Shown in pieces: positions 20,375 to 30,167 of a DNA stretch of 42,143 nt. Position numbers and translations under genes: made by a program. The notes beneath the pieces are model-generated. The model did not search any database and had not been told where the DNA came from. It saw nothing but the letters and a program-made list of their open reading frames with translations. Position 1 is the stretch's first letter; each line of letters opens with the position of its first letter. Location: NCBI GenBank assembly GCA_902984215.1, contig CADWAF010002585.1:1-42143 (forward strand). The letters are read 5' to 3'. This DNA is from Willaertia magna. Its lineage: Eukaryota; Heterolobosea; Eutetramitea; Acrasida; Naegleriidae.

Positions 20375-22792
20375 TTAATTGTAAAAGAATAAATTATCAT
20401 TAGAAGTAATAAAATCATAAAGTCTGTCTCTTGTTCCCTCAATATCTGTTATTTTTTGTAACGATTTTTGATCGGTTCCTAAAATTGTAGTTGCTGGTGG
20501 AATATCTAAATTTTCACAAGCAATTATTAATTGAGGAAGAGGACATGTCTTTATAAATTGAGGACTTAAACCAACTAATTCACAAAAAACACCTCTACAT
20601 CTACCATAATAATTCTTTAAACCATTTTTAAATGTTTTCTTTTCTTCTAATTTCCAACGATCTAAAATATTTAAAAATTTAACATTCTTTAATTTAGCAT
20701 TTTCAATCATATTATAAAATTTAGCTAAATCTTCATCTTCTTTAATTTTTAATTCTTTAAAACGTTTATCTCTTTGAAATAAATAATCAGGTTCATCTTT
20801 ATATAATTGCTTTAATTCTAATTGTAATAAATGATCTAAACATTTATTTTGAAAACTACCTTTCAATGGTTTCCCTCTACAATAAGGACAACTTTGATTC
20901 TTAATTAACCAATCATATAAACATTTCTTACAAAATGTATGTCCACATTGTAAAGTAACTGGTTCCATATAAATATTTAAACAAATTCCACATTTCATTT
21001 CATTTCTAATTAAATTTTTGCGTTCTTCCATTTCACTATTTTGTAAACGAATTGTTTCTTCTAATTTTAATTTATTTGTTTCATAAATCTCAATTTTTTT
21101 TAAATATTGTTCTTCTTTCATTTCTTTCATTTTCAATTCTTGTTTTATTAAATCTAATTCTAATTTTAATTGATTAATTATCTTTTCATTATAAATATTA
21201 TTATCATTCATTGTTGTAGTAGGTATTTGTAACACTGAATTACAAATAAATTGTCCATTATTATTATAACCATTATCACATTCATTAAAATCTTGATATT
21301 TACGTTTTAATTTACTATTTTCATCTTCATTCTCTTCTATTTTATTTAATTCTTGTAACACCGTTTCATCTTGTTGTTCTTTTAATACTTTTCTTTCTTC
21401 GCCACCAACAATACCATCTACACTTAATAACATTTCATCATGTTGTTGAGATAACTCTTCCTTTACCGGTGTTATCATTGCTGTTTTATTTGACATTGTA
21501 TCTGTTGATATATTTGTCATTGTTGTTATTTGTGATAATGGTGGTGGTGCAACAACAACTGTAGTATCATTTACTGGAGGTGGAGGTGCAAATATACCTC
21601 CTCCACTAGATATTGTTGGTTTTAAACTAAAATTAATTGCTGGAGTAAATGTACCATATGGATTATTAATACTTGACATGTTAGATATTTCACTTTCTGA
21701 ACTAATTGGTGATGTTGTTGTTTTATCTTTTAATCTCTTATTTTCTTCTTTAACTTCATTCTTGTTAGAGTTATTAGAACTATTACTGATCTTGTCAGAT
21801 GATTGTAATTTTATCTTTTTATTTGCATTATTGTTAATAATAGTATTCTTATCATTCTCTACTATAGGTTGTTGTTGTTGTACCACCATTGGTGAATTAA
21901 CCTTCTTTGTCTTATTCTTTGTCTTATTATCAGTAACAACTGTTGTATTATTATTTGATGAATTATTATCAGTATTAACATTAATAATAATTGGTGTATT
22001 TAATTCATTTCCAAATATATTATCTTTATTTTGTAAAGTATTTTGTAAAAGAAATGCTTTAATAATTTTATCATCAATATTTAAATTAAATTTTAAATAA
22101 TAATCAATATTTTGATATTCATAAATAAATGCATTCTTTAAATTTTCAATTAATAATAATTTCCATTCTTTATCATTTTTATTTTCCTTTTTAATACTTG
22201 TACCATTACTATTTATAGTAATTATTTCATTTACTTTTAAATTATTTCCACCTGTAATCATAATTAAATCACCATTTTGTAATTCTTGTTTATTTATTCT
22301 TTTACCATTAACTAAAGTACCATTTAAACTTTTATTATCTTCAATTTCAATAAAATATTTATTTAAATTATTTGGAACTATACGTTTATAAATAAAACAA
22401 TGTTTTCTAGAAATAAATTTTGAACTATTTTGGTTTGAACATAATCTTACATTATTATCTATTAATCTACCAATTGTAATGATATTATCTTTTAAATAAA
22501 ATATTGAAGGTAAATCTGAATATTGTGTTGATTTTAATAATAAAACACCCCATGTATCTTTAATTATTTGTGAAGGTAATGATTCTTTTATTTGTTGAGG
22601 TGTTATTATTATATTATTGTTATTATCGGTAGGATGATTATCGGAATGGTTAGTGTTATTATTATTTGTTGTTGCTACTACCACTTGTTCTTCTTCATCA
22701 CTACTATCGTCATCGGAATCAGTATCTACTTTATTTAAATCAAATAAAGGTACTTTATATACGGTATGTGGTTTTTTCTGTTGTCCAATCAT
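20375..22792 (-). CDS. FHA-RING E3 ubiquitin ligase (CHFR/RNF8-like)
   Basis: Single exon, 805 residues. An FHA domain at about residues 80-200 shows the core IGR, SRKHC and the SLNGTLVNG turn that binds phospho-Thr peptides. A long Asn/Ser/Thr-rich linker and a coiled coil at about 540-595 follow. A C3HC4 RING lies at about 598-640 (CGIC, CGHTFCKKC, CPYC with canonical spacing). The order FHA, coiled coil, RING matches CHFR and RNF8, which ubiquitinate targets in mitotic checkpoint and DNA-damage signalling. After the RING comes a further conserved-looking segment (LPQLIIACENLDIPPATTI), which may be a helix-extension unit. I saw no PBZ zinc finger, so CHFR versus RNF8 identity is open. Confidence 0.87.
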   Translation of the reverse strand: MIGQQKKPHTVYKVPLFDLNKVDTDSDDDSSDEEEQVVVATTNNNNTNHSDNHPTDNNNNIIITPQQIKESLPSQIIKDTWGVLLLKSTQYSDLPSIFYLKDNIITIGRLIDNNVRLCSNQNSSKFISRKHCFIYKRIVPNNLNKYFIEIEDNKSLNGTLVNGKRINKQELQNGDLIMITGGNNLKVNEIITINSNGTSIKKENKNDKEWKLLLIENLKNAFIYEYQNIDYYLKFNLNIDDKIIKAFLLQNTLQNKDNIFGNELNTPIIINVNTDNNSSNNNTTVVTDNKTKNKTKKVNSPMVVQQQQPIVENDKNTIINNNANKKIKLQSSDKISNSSNNSNKNEVKEENKRLKDKTTTSPISSESEISNMSSINNPYGTFTPAINFSLKPTISSGGGIFAPPPPVNDTTVVVAPPPLSQITTMTNISTDTMSNKTAMITPVKEELSQQHDEMLLSVDGIVGGEERKVLKEQQDETVLQELNKIEENEDENSKLKRKYQDFNECDNGYNNNGQFICNSVLQIPTTTMNDNNIYNEKIINQLKLELDLIKQELKMKEMKEEQYLKKIEIYETNKLKLEETIRLQNSEMEERKNLIRNEMKCGICLNIYMEPVTLQCGHTFCKKCLYDWLIKNQSCPYCRGKPLKGSFQNKCLDHLLQLELKQLYKDEPDYLFQRDKRFKELKIKEDEDLAKFYNMIENAKLKNVKFLNILDRWKLEEKKTFKNGLKNYYGRCRGVFCELVGLSPQFIKTCPLPQLIIACENLDIPPATTILGTDQKSLQKITDIEGTRDRLYDFITSNDNLFFYN

Positions 22793-23022
22793 TTTCTCTT
22801 TTTTTCAATACTTTCTCTTAGCTCTATGTTGTTGCGTTTTTTTTTGTAAGAAATTTTGTTATTTTTTAACAACGTTTTAGCCCGCTCTAGAATTTGCATC
22901 AATCTACAGAAAAAAAATTTGCACTGAGAATGAATTTAAAAAATTATTTAAAAAATTATTTATTTGAATTGAAATGGTTTGTAATTTTGCACAATAATTG
23001 TTGGTACAAATTTATTGGTAAT

Positions 23023-23039
23023 ATGCAAATTATTTGCAT
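23023..23039. repeat. ATGCAAAT-T-ATTTGCAT palindrome (octamer pair)
   Basis: Two perfect 8-bp arms with one base between. A third ATTTGCAT lies at 22892-22899. They sit in the 266-bp spacer upstream of the FHA-RING gene and beyond the Gpc1-type gene's 3' end. A regulatory role is speculative. Confidence 0.4.
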
Positions 23040-23058
23040 TAAGTGATGAAATTGTAAA

Positions 23059-24703
23059 CTATTTTTCCAATTCTTTTTGTATCTTTTTTAAATCATTTAC
23101 GTAATTGGTAGCAAATTTTTCAAAGTAAAAAGTAGCTCCGTTCCAAACGCAACATGCTGTTACAAAAATTAAAATTATAAAACAAACAGTAATATTTTCA
23201 AACATAAATTTACATGGAAATATTGTAATCATATGAAATAAGAATTGTAAAGTAATAAATCCAAGTTTTTTATACTTTTTACCATAAATTGATTCACTAA
23301 ATTGTTGTATAAATGTTCTTTTAGGTTTTTTACTATTCGTTGTAGTTGACTTTTTAGTAATTTTAACGTTTGATTCAATATTATCAGGTAATTGATTAAG
23401 AAAGTCATCTTTTTTTTCTTCTTTTGATTTTTCTTCTTGATTACCATCAGTGTGGATGTGGCTATGACTTTCTGGTTCAGCTAAATATTTATAACTAGTT
23501 TGTAAATTTTTACGCATCTTAAAGATATTAGCATCTAAAAATTCAACTTTTAAATAGTAACTTATTTGCCAAAATAAAAATAAGCAAATATGTGGAATAT
23601 AAATATCTAAAAATGAAACTTTACAATCCTCATTGTAACATACAGAAAAATATGTATTATTTTCATTTAAATGGATTGCATTATAATTTTTCATAACATA
23701 ATGTGGTTGTAAAAAACGTATAACGAAACAAATGATTGGTGGAAATGAATGAATAAATACACTTGTCACTTTATCCAAAGAGTGAAAAACTAAAGAATTT
23801 CTCCACATTACAATTGCCCACTTTATAAAAATAATTAATTAAAAATAATTAATATTAGTTATTAATACTACTTACAGCTAAAGGACCACAAGAAGTTACA
23901 AAACATAACAAAAACAAATGTGGACTACTATAATAAAAAAATAAATAAAACATTAAAAGTAAATTTCCTAAATAACAAAAATCTAATAAAAAGTAGTAAA
24001 AGCCTATTTTGTAATAAGAAATAAATCTGGTTAAAATTAATACTAAAAGTAAAATTAAATAAAAAATAAAAAAGAAATTGGATTCAAATATAAATGTTTG
24101 AGCATTAAAAACTTGTTGTAATTCTATAAACCATTCAAAACTATCAGTTGACTCATTATTTTGTAAAATACTATTGTTGGTTAATTGCAAAACATTTGGT
24201 TGAACTTGAGAGCTTTGTAAACTTGAATATCTCCCTAATAAAAAGCATGTAATAATCATTGTGAAAACACCAATTGTAAAGGCAATTTTATCTTTTAATC
24301 TTATAGTTTCAGGTTTTCTTAAGAGTACTTGTATTTTCTTAGTAATTTTCTTTTTGGCAGATTCTAATGGACTTTTCTTTTTCTTTGTTTCTACATTGTA
24401 ATTCTTATAAAATAATGATTCCAATTGATAAGGATCATCCTCTAAGTCATTATAAACAATATCATCATCTGTTGCTTGATCACTCAATTGATTGTCACCA
24501 TTGCTCCTCAAAGATTGGTTTGTAGAAGGAATTCCTTCATCCTCAGAAAACAATTCTCCTTCGTCAAAATCATAAAATGAATCATCCGTAGAAGCATAAG
24601 ATGTTAATGTATTATTTAAAGAATTCTCATCTTCAGAAGGTACAGCTTTCTTCTCTTCTCCTTTGTTGAAAGAAAAATTTGGTTGACCAGACATGTTGCT
24701 CAT
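23059..24703 (-). CDS. GPC1: glycerophosphocholine acyltransferase 1 (Gpc1, DUF2838 family)
   Basis: Exons 24703-23876 and 23820-23059 on the minus strand (55-nt intron, aaAG acceptor) give about 529 residues. After an acidic disordered N terminus of about 130 residues, multiple hydrophobic segments follow. The family's conserved blocks are seen: KDKIAFTIGVF, YYFLLDFCYLGNLLL, then, across the splice, SCGPLA joined to WAIVMWRNSLVFHSLDKVTS and FIHSFPPIICFVIRF. Gpc1 transfers an acyl group from acyl-CoA to glycerophosphocholine, giving lysophosphatidylcholine, in phosphatidylcholine remodelling at the ER. The splice restores a continuous conserved motif, which supports the model. A Lys/Glu-rich insert near residues 370-420 is extra. 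The gene ends in a charged helical tail. Confidence 0.87.
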
Positions 24704-24812
24704 TTTTTTTGTAAGCTAAAATTGCTATGGTCAACTATCTATTTTGAGAAAAGGAAAACTAATCAAATAATTCTCTATCAGAAATAAATTTAATTTTTCG
24801 TTATAATACATA

Positions 24813-27800
24813 TTAATTTATAGACGATAAACCATTGTTCTTAGAAACTCTGTTAGGTGTACCTTGTATCATCTTGGAAACAAACTCTTCCTTTGAGAAT
24901 ATTGTATTTATATCAATATCTAATGGCTTCTCCATTTCAATATATTTCAATTGTATAATGTAAATAAGGTCATCAATACTCTTCATTTCATTTTTATAGA
25001 TATTAGCAATCCAATTATCAAATAGTTTGAAAAGGTGTAATATCTTATTGTCCATTTGTTTAGTTATAAAATCTTTGTATTTTTTGATTATATTATTTAA
25101 TCTTCTTGCAAAAAGAACCTTTTCTACATTTAAGGCATGTTCTATTTCTTTTGGTATTTCGGTTTGTGGTTGTAAAAGATTACTGCTTGAAGCATTTTGT
25201 TTAATAATTTTTTTGCTTCCTTTAACATTTGATGATGCTGATATTTGATTTTGTAATTTTTCTGCGTGTTCTTTGAATACAGTGATCAAATTGAAATCGT
25301 TACAGAAGGTGATTGCTCTGGAGGTACAATTTTCAAATAAATTTGTCACTTCTGTAAATAATAACCAGTCAGGTATTTCCTCAGTATTCTTTTGTTCTCC
25401 AGAGCTAATGGCAATACTGGCCACAGAGTTGTGGCGGGATATTGGTTGGTTAGTTGTGGTAGATAAATCTTTAGAACTTTTATGTTTTACAGAACTAGCC
25501 AGATTCTTTTTCTTATTATTATTTGAATGACTGGTATTTGAATTAGCATTGTTATTTAAGGTACTAGAATTTTCAGTACAGGCATTCATTAAATCAATAA
25601 AATATTCTTCTATATTTACATTAAAAACAGGAGAGTAAATAAATGGATCAGGGGGTGGATTATTATCTTTCTTTGAACTACTTGGTTTGATATTAGATGA
25701 AGGCTGTTGTGTTTGTAGTGATTGTTGTAGAGAGGGATATATTGCTTCCATAAAGTTAGGATCACTTGCAAAATTAAAATAAACCTCATTAAAGTAGTCG
25801 AACAAGAACTTGGATTGTTGAATAAATCTATTCAATTCTAATTGAATAAGCTGTATAAAATTTCTAGTAATAAACTTTTTAAATTGTACCAAAAAAGTTT
25901 CTTTTTTGTAATTTTCAACTTCTGTTTCGAATACAGTTTTTCTTGAGTCTATAATGTTCCATAATGAATCGCGTAATTCCTCAGTTTGAAGGTGTAATTG
26001 TTGTTTCACTTGAATATTTCCTCTTACATCTTGTTCAATAGAATTAAAATCATTTGCATATTTCATAAAAACATCTATCTTCTCATCAGGTTGTTTTAAA
26101 GTGTGAATAAATTGTTGTTTTAAATCATTCATTTGTTGAAGGAATAATTTCCTATATTCTCTCAAATTTCTGAATATTAGCTTAATTCCCTTGATATACA
26201 CTTCTTCCATTGTAAACCATTCTTTTTCGAACATTTTGGCTATTTCTCTTTCCAAAGCGTGCTTTGTCATAATCAACTTATTGAAACTAAGCGAATTCTC
26301 CTTTAAAGATTCACTAATTTCTGCATTTTCAAGATTTAGTGATATGGTGATTGTATCCTCTTCTTCCACAACTTCTTTTTTCCTACTCATCAACTTTATT
26401 TCTTCTTCTGCTCTACTAAATAGAGAATCCAAATTAGTTTCATCTATTTCAATTATATTATTAAACCTCTTATACCATTCCAGGCATTCTTTTTTCATAG
26501 TTTTGTAATGTAAGCATTTACTGGTCATTTGTGATTTATCATATTGTAGTGACTCATCAATTGGCCTTAATCTACACATTACCTCAATGTCTAATGGGTT
26601 CTCTAAAGCGTTCATATTATATATCTTATTGGTGATTGGATCCATCTTCAAATTGGAAAGTCTTTCGAAAACCACTTCATCAGGAATATCAATAAAGATT
26701 ACAGAAGTAAAAGCCTTAAAAGGAATTAGTTCAGTGAGTGTAATTATTTCATCTTCGCTTATTCGGTTGACGCCTGCAGAATTATCCCAAAAAGCCTCTT
26801 CTAAAAGTAATAGACTCTTTTTCCTTGGAATAAATTCATTTCTGGGAGGAATTGGTAAAGGTTCTCCACTATTTAATTTGGGTTCTTCATCACCTTCACT
26901 TTGAATAGATTTTTTCTTTTCTTCTGGAAAATTATGGTTATAGTAAATCAACCATTCTTCTTCAGACAATTTCTCTATAAAATCATTAAGACTCGTTGTA
27001 AATCCAGTAATTCTTTCTTCTAACAAAACAGCAAGCCTTAGTCTTAAAGGAAAGCCGTCAATAACCCATCCATTGCATGTATCAGATTGATAGTTATTTT
27101 CAATTTGTAAAATTTCATTATAAATGATTTCTACCAAAACATCATCAGATATTTCAGATCCATTCATTAATTGCTCTCTCGCTTTTTCAATAATACTCTT
27201 AATATGTTGTTGTTGCTTCAAGAGTTGAGGAGATAAACCATTATTCTCCGGGATTGTAGAAAGTTGTTTCTTTTTCTTGTTAGTAGGTGAACTTCTATTA
27301 CTACTAGTATTACTTCCACTGTTCGCAATCTCAGGTTGATAACCATTGTCAAATAAACTTTTCAGAATATTCTCCAAGTCTATGACAATTAAGTTTAGGT
27401 CTTTACTCAATCTATTGACAAGATAAGTTTTTCCACTCAAAGGTTTACCCAGAATTAAAATGTTATACTTAAATTTAGACTGCAAGATTGGTGCTTTCCT
27501 GCTTTCAGGCAAAGGATATAAAGTTCTGTTAATATCATTGAATACATTTTTCAAATTCTTAGATATTGGGTGTGTCGTATCAATTGGGTTATCCAAATTA
27601 TCATCAGTGCTAGTTTCTTGTATGTCATATTTTTCCTCTTTCCACGTTGCTCTTTGGAAATAATAATCCAAAAATTCAAGCCAATCCAATTCCTCCAGTT
27701 GGTTCATTTCATCTTCTTTCTTGAATGTAGTTAATAGTTCATTATCATGAGTAGATCTTAAATCTTCTGCTAAGTTTTGATTATTATCGTTATCAATAGG

Positions 27801-28820
27801 TATTCCTTTAACAAAAAACGTCTTCCATTCAACAATCTCTTCTTTTGTAGGAAGAGAACCTTCCATTATTTCTTTATATACAGCCTCTTTTGAGGCTAAA
27901 TCTATTAATTGAGTCACGATTTCATTACAAATATTGTAATGTTTTTCATATTTTTTTTGTTTCTTCTCAGATTGTAAAAGTTTATAATTTTCTATGAATT
28001 TTTCCTTCTTTAGTCTTCTCTCTTCCTTTTCAGCTTGTAAAATTTGATTGTGTAAAACCTCTTTTTGTTGTTCATCTTTTAGTATCCTTTCTTTATATTG
28101 TAATTCTCTAAAACGTCTATTTTCTTTGAATATCTCTTTGTGGTTTTTAATTTCTTGTAAATTTTGTGCTAAGACTTTTTCAACTTCGGATTTTTTCAAT
28201 AATTTTTGTAATAGTATTTCTTTTCTTCTAATCTCTTCAAATTCCTTGTAAATTTTTGATTGTTCTAAGAAAGCTTTTCTTCTTCTTTGTTCGTTTTCCT
28301 TACGTTGCAATATATTTTCTTGTTTCTTTAATTTAATTCTTTGGATAAATGTACCGGCATCATCTGCCGTATTTGTTTCTTCTACATGCGTAGGAACTGC
28401 TGTCTGTATCTCTTCCGTTTGTTGTGGAATAACACTCGCTTTTGCCAAAGAATTACTCTTCTTTAAAGCTACTTGTTTAAAGTTCTTTGTTTGAGAAGCA
28501 TTGTTGGCAATGTTTGGGGGTGCTTCTATTTTTTCATGTGTTGGTTCTTCCTTTCTGAAGGATTGCAAGTTTTTCTCAAAGCCATCTATTTCCGATAAAA
28601 CCAAATTTCTTTCCAACTTTTTTTGCAATTCTTCTTTCCTCTTCTTTTTTAAAGCCATCCTCATCTCCAATTGCATTTCAAACTTTTCTGTTGAATTTCT
28701 TTTCTTTAAATTTTCTAAATGTATTACCTTATGTTCTTCTTCCCATTTTTCTTTAAATTCTCTATTTTCTCTTAATTTTGTCAGTCTTTCTTGTCTTATT
28801 TGAAGTAGCTCGGCATTCAT
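24813..28820 (-). CDS. SPEF2/CPC1-like flagellar central-pair protein
   Basis: Single exon, about 1335 residues, taking the first true ATG at 28820. The N-terminal 320 residues are a charged coiled coil. It leads into YEKHYNICNEIVTQLIDLASKEAVYKEI and a WKTFFVKG element that match SPEF2 well. An adenylate-kinase-like P-loop domain follows (ILILGKPLSGKT, about residues 455-465), with the NMP-lid region of SPEF2 and KMDPITNKIY. The C-terminal third has the long coiled-coil and helical regions seen in the family. SPEF2 and its green-algal counterpart CPC1 belong to a central-pair projection of motile flagella, so this organism builds flagella. No calponin-homology domain, which SPEF2 has at its N terminus in animals, is seen here or in the 240 bp upstream. 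Confidence 0.82.
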   Translation of the reverse strand: MNAELLQIRQERLTKLRENREFKEKWEEEHKVIHLENLKKRNSTEKFEMQLEMRMALKKKRKEELQKKLERNLVLSEIDGFEKNLQSFRKEEPTHEKIEAPPNIANNASQTKNFKQVALKKSNSLAKASVIPQQTEEIQTAVPTHVEETNTADDAGTFIQRIKLKKQENILQRKENEQRRRKAFLEQSKIYKEFEEIRRKEILLQKLLKKSEVEKVLAQNLQEIKNHKEIFKENRRFRELQYKERILKDEQQKEVLHNQILQAEKEERRLKKEKFIENYKLLQSEKKQKKYEKHYNICNEIVTQLIDLASKEAVYKEIMEGSLPTKEEIVEWKTFFVKGIPIDNDNNQNLAEDLRSTHDNELLTTFKKEDEMNQLEELDWLEFLDYYFQRATWKEEKYDIQETSTDDNLDNPIDTTHPISKNLKNVFNDINRTLYPLPESRKAPILQSKFKYNILILGKPLSGKTYLVNRLSKDLNLIVIDLENILKSLFDNGYQPEIANSGSNTSSNRSSPTNKKKKQLSTIPENNGLSPQLLKQQQHIKSIIEKAREQLMNGSEISDDVLVEIIYNEILQIENNYQSDTCNGWVIDGFPLRLRLAVLLEERITGFTTSLNDFIEKLSEEEWLIYYNHNFPEEKKKSIQSEGDEEPKLNSGEPLPIPPRNEFIPRKKSLLLLEEAFWDNSAGVNRISEDEIITLTELIPFKAFTSVIFIDIPDEVVFERLSNLKMDPITNKIYNMNALENPLDIEVMCRLRPIDESLQYDKSQMTSKCLHYKTMKKECLEWYKRFNNIIEIDETNLDSLFSRAEEEIKLMSRKKEVVEEEDTITISLNLENAEISESLKENSLSFNKLIMTKHALEREIAKMFEKEWFTMEEVYIKGIKLIFRNLREYRKLFLQQMNDLKQQFIHTLKQPDEKIDVFMKYANDFNSIEQDVRGNIQVKQQLHLQTEELRDSLWNIIDSRKTVFETEVENYKKETFLVQFKKFITRNFIQLIQLELNRFIQQSKFLFDYFNEVYFNFASDPNFMEAIYPSLQQSLQTQQPSSNIKPSSSKKDNNPPPDPFIYSPVFNVNIEEYFIDLMNACTENSSTLNNNANSNTSHSNNNKKKNLASSVKHKSSKDLSTTTNQPISRHNSVASIAISSGEQKNTEEIPDWLLFTEVTNLFENCTSRAITFCNDFNLITVFKEHAEKLQNQISASSNVKGSKKIIKQNASSSNLLQPQTEIPKEIEHALNVEKVLFARRLNNIIKKYKDFITKQMDNKILHLFKLFDNWIANIYKNEMKSIDDLIYIIQLKYIEMEKPLDIDINTIFSKEEFVSKMIQGTPNRVSKNNGLSSIN

Positions 28821-28881
28821 CTTTTGAGATCCGATCAACACTGAAAAGGGGGTTTTGCGTATTTTTATTTTGTAGTTTAGA

Positions 28882-28889
28882 TTTGGCGC
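28882..28889 (-). promoter_or_regulatory. GCGCCAAAT motif, E2F-like, before the SPEF2-like gene
   Basis: Read toward the gene on the minus strand, GCGCCAAAT lies 61 nt before the ATG at 28820. The same word occurs 60 nt before the coiled-coil gene at 6362. It sits in a divergent spacer shared with the gene at 29083. This is positional evidence only. Confidence 0.35.
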
Positions 28890-29082
28890 TCTAAAACAGC
28901 TCGTATTTCCTCATCCAATTAACACTGGAAAACCCAAGCTGCCGTTGGATAAAAATTGTGCCACAATTAAAACCGCTACCGCCAATTTTTATCGTTATTC
29001 AAAATTTAAAATATAAAATCCAACAAAAGGAAATTAACAATATCAAAACAAAAAAAAAATAAATCACAATAATAATAAAACA

Positions 29083-30066
29083 ATGTCCACAAGTTCAGCA
29101 CCAAAAAGAGGAGAAATCTTAAAAGCACTCAAACCTGATAACGAAGATGCAAAAGAATATTACACAAATGCTCGTGTAGAAATTGATGAAGAAACAGGTG
29201 AACCAGTCGTTGTAGTTTCTGGTTATAAGTTTAAAGAAAAGGATAGAACAAAAAGATTAGTTAAAGTTCCAGGAGATGTTGATAGATCAAACATTATTCG
29301 TGGCACAAGAAGAAGAACTAACATTAATTATAATGAAAAAGCTTTACAAAATGGTAAAATTGAAAGTAGAACCCATACCTCATCTAAGAACACTCTAGAA
29401 ACTAGAGCAAAAACTAAGGTTGTAAAGAGCACTAAAAGTACTTCATCCACAACTACAAAGAGTAAGAGAGTTGTAAAGCATGAAACTGAAGAAAAGGAAA
29501 ATAATGATAATATGGACGTGGATGAAGAAGAAGAATTACAAACTAAAACTAAGGCTCGTTCTAGAAAGCAAAAGGAAGAAAAGAAAGTTGAAACTGAAAT
29601 GAATGATGAAGAAGAAGATAATGCTAAACCAAAAGAACAATGGAACTATCCATTGTGTAAGGAAGTATGTCAACAAATTGAAAGACTAGGTGGTACTATA
29701 GTACAACAAGCTAAGAAGATTAGATATCAAAAGAAACACTTGATTCCAGACGAAATTTACCTATTCGCTAATGCATTTAAGAAAGAAACACCACAACAAT
29801 ACAGTATCACTATTAATGGACAATCATACAATGGTATTACATTTGAAATCTTTGCTTTAGAAGAAGATGATAATATTGATTGGGTTGACCAAAACAAAGA
29901 AGAAGCAATTTTATTAGGTGATGGTGATGCTATTATTGCAGCACGTTTGACACAAGCAAATGAAGATTTTACAATTTACATTATTGATGACAACACTAAC
30001 CCAAGTACAGTTCATGAAATGCCTTTGTCTCAATTCTTACAACAATTAGAAATTGACCAAAACTAA
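29083..30066 (+). CDS. protein with basic linker and possible SUKH (SMI1/KNR4)-like C-terminal domain
   Basis: Single exon, 327 residues. The N-terminal 95 residues are a compact unit (KAPKRGEI-like start, VVVSGYKFKEKDRTKRLVKV, IIRGTRRRTNINYNEKAL). Residues about 95-190 are a Lys/Ser/Thr/Glu-rich linker with nuclear-localisation-like basic clusters. The C-terminal 140 residues have a hydrophobic pattern that recalls SUKH folds: a helix with a Gly-Gly turn, IPDEIYLFANAF, NGITFEIFAL, LLGDGDAIIAARL, then TIYIIDDN and a final helix. I propose that only as a structural guess. The DNA is GC-richer than neighbouring spacers and codon use is ordinary, so the gene is real. Function is unknown. Confidence 0.75.
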   Translation: MSTSSAPKRGEILKALKPDNEDAKEYYTNARVEIDEETGEPVVVVSGYKFKEKDRTKRLVKVPGDVDRSNIIRGTRRRTNINYNEKALQNGKIESRTHTSSKNTLETRAKTKVVKSTKSTSSTTTKSKRVVKHETEEKENNDNMDVDEEEELQTKTKARSRKQKEEKKVETEMNDEEEDNAKPKEQWNYPLCKEVCQQIERLGGTIVQQAKKIRYQKKHLIPDEIYLFANAFKKETPQQYSITINGQSYNGITFEIFALEEDDNIDWVDQNKEEAILLGDGDAIIAARLTQANEDFTIYIIDDNTNPSTVHEMPLSQFLQQLEIDQN

Positions 30067-30167
30067 GATTTTATGAAAAATATCTCTTTTGGTTCTTAAA
30101 TGAACTAAAACATATTTCATAAAGATTTTTGTAATATTACAATATTTACTAATAAACAGTATTTTAT

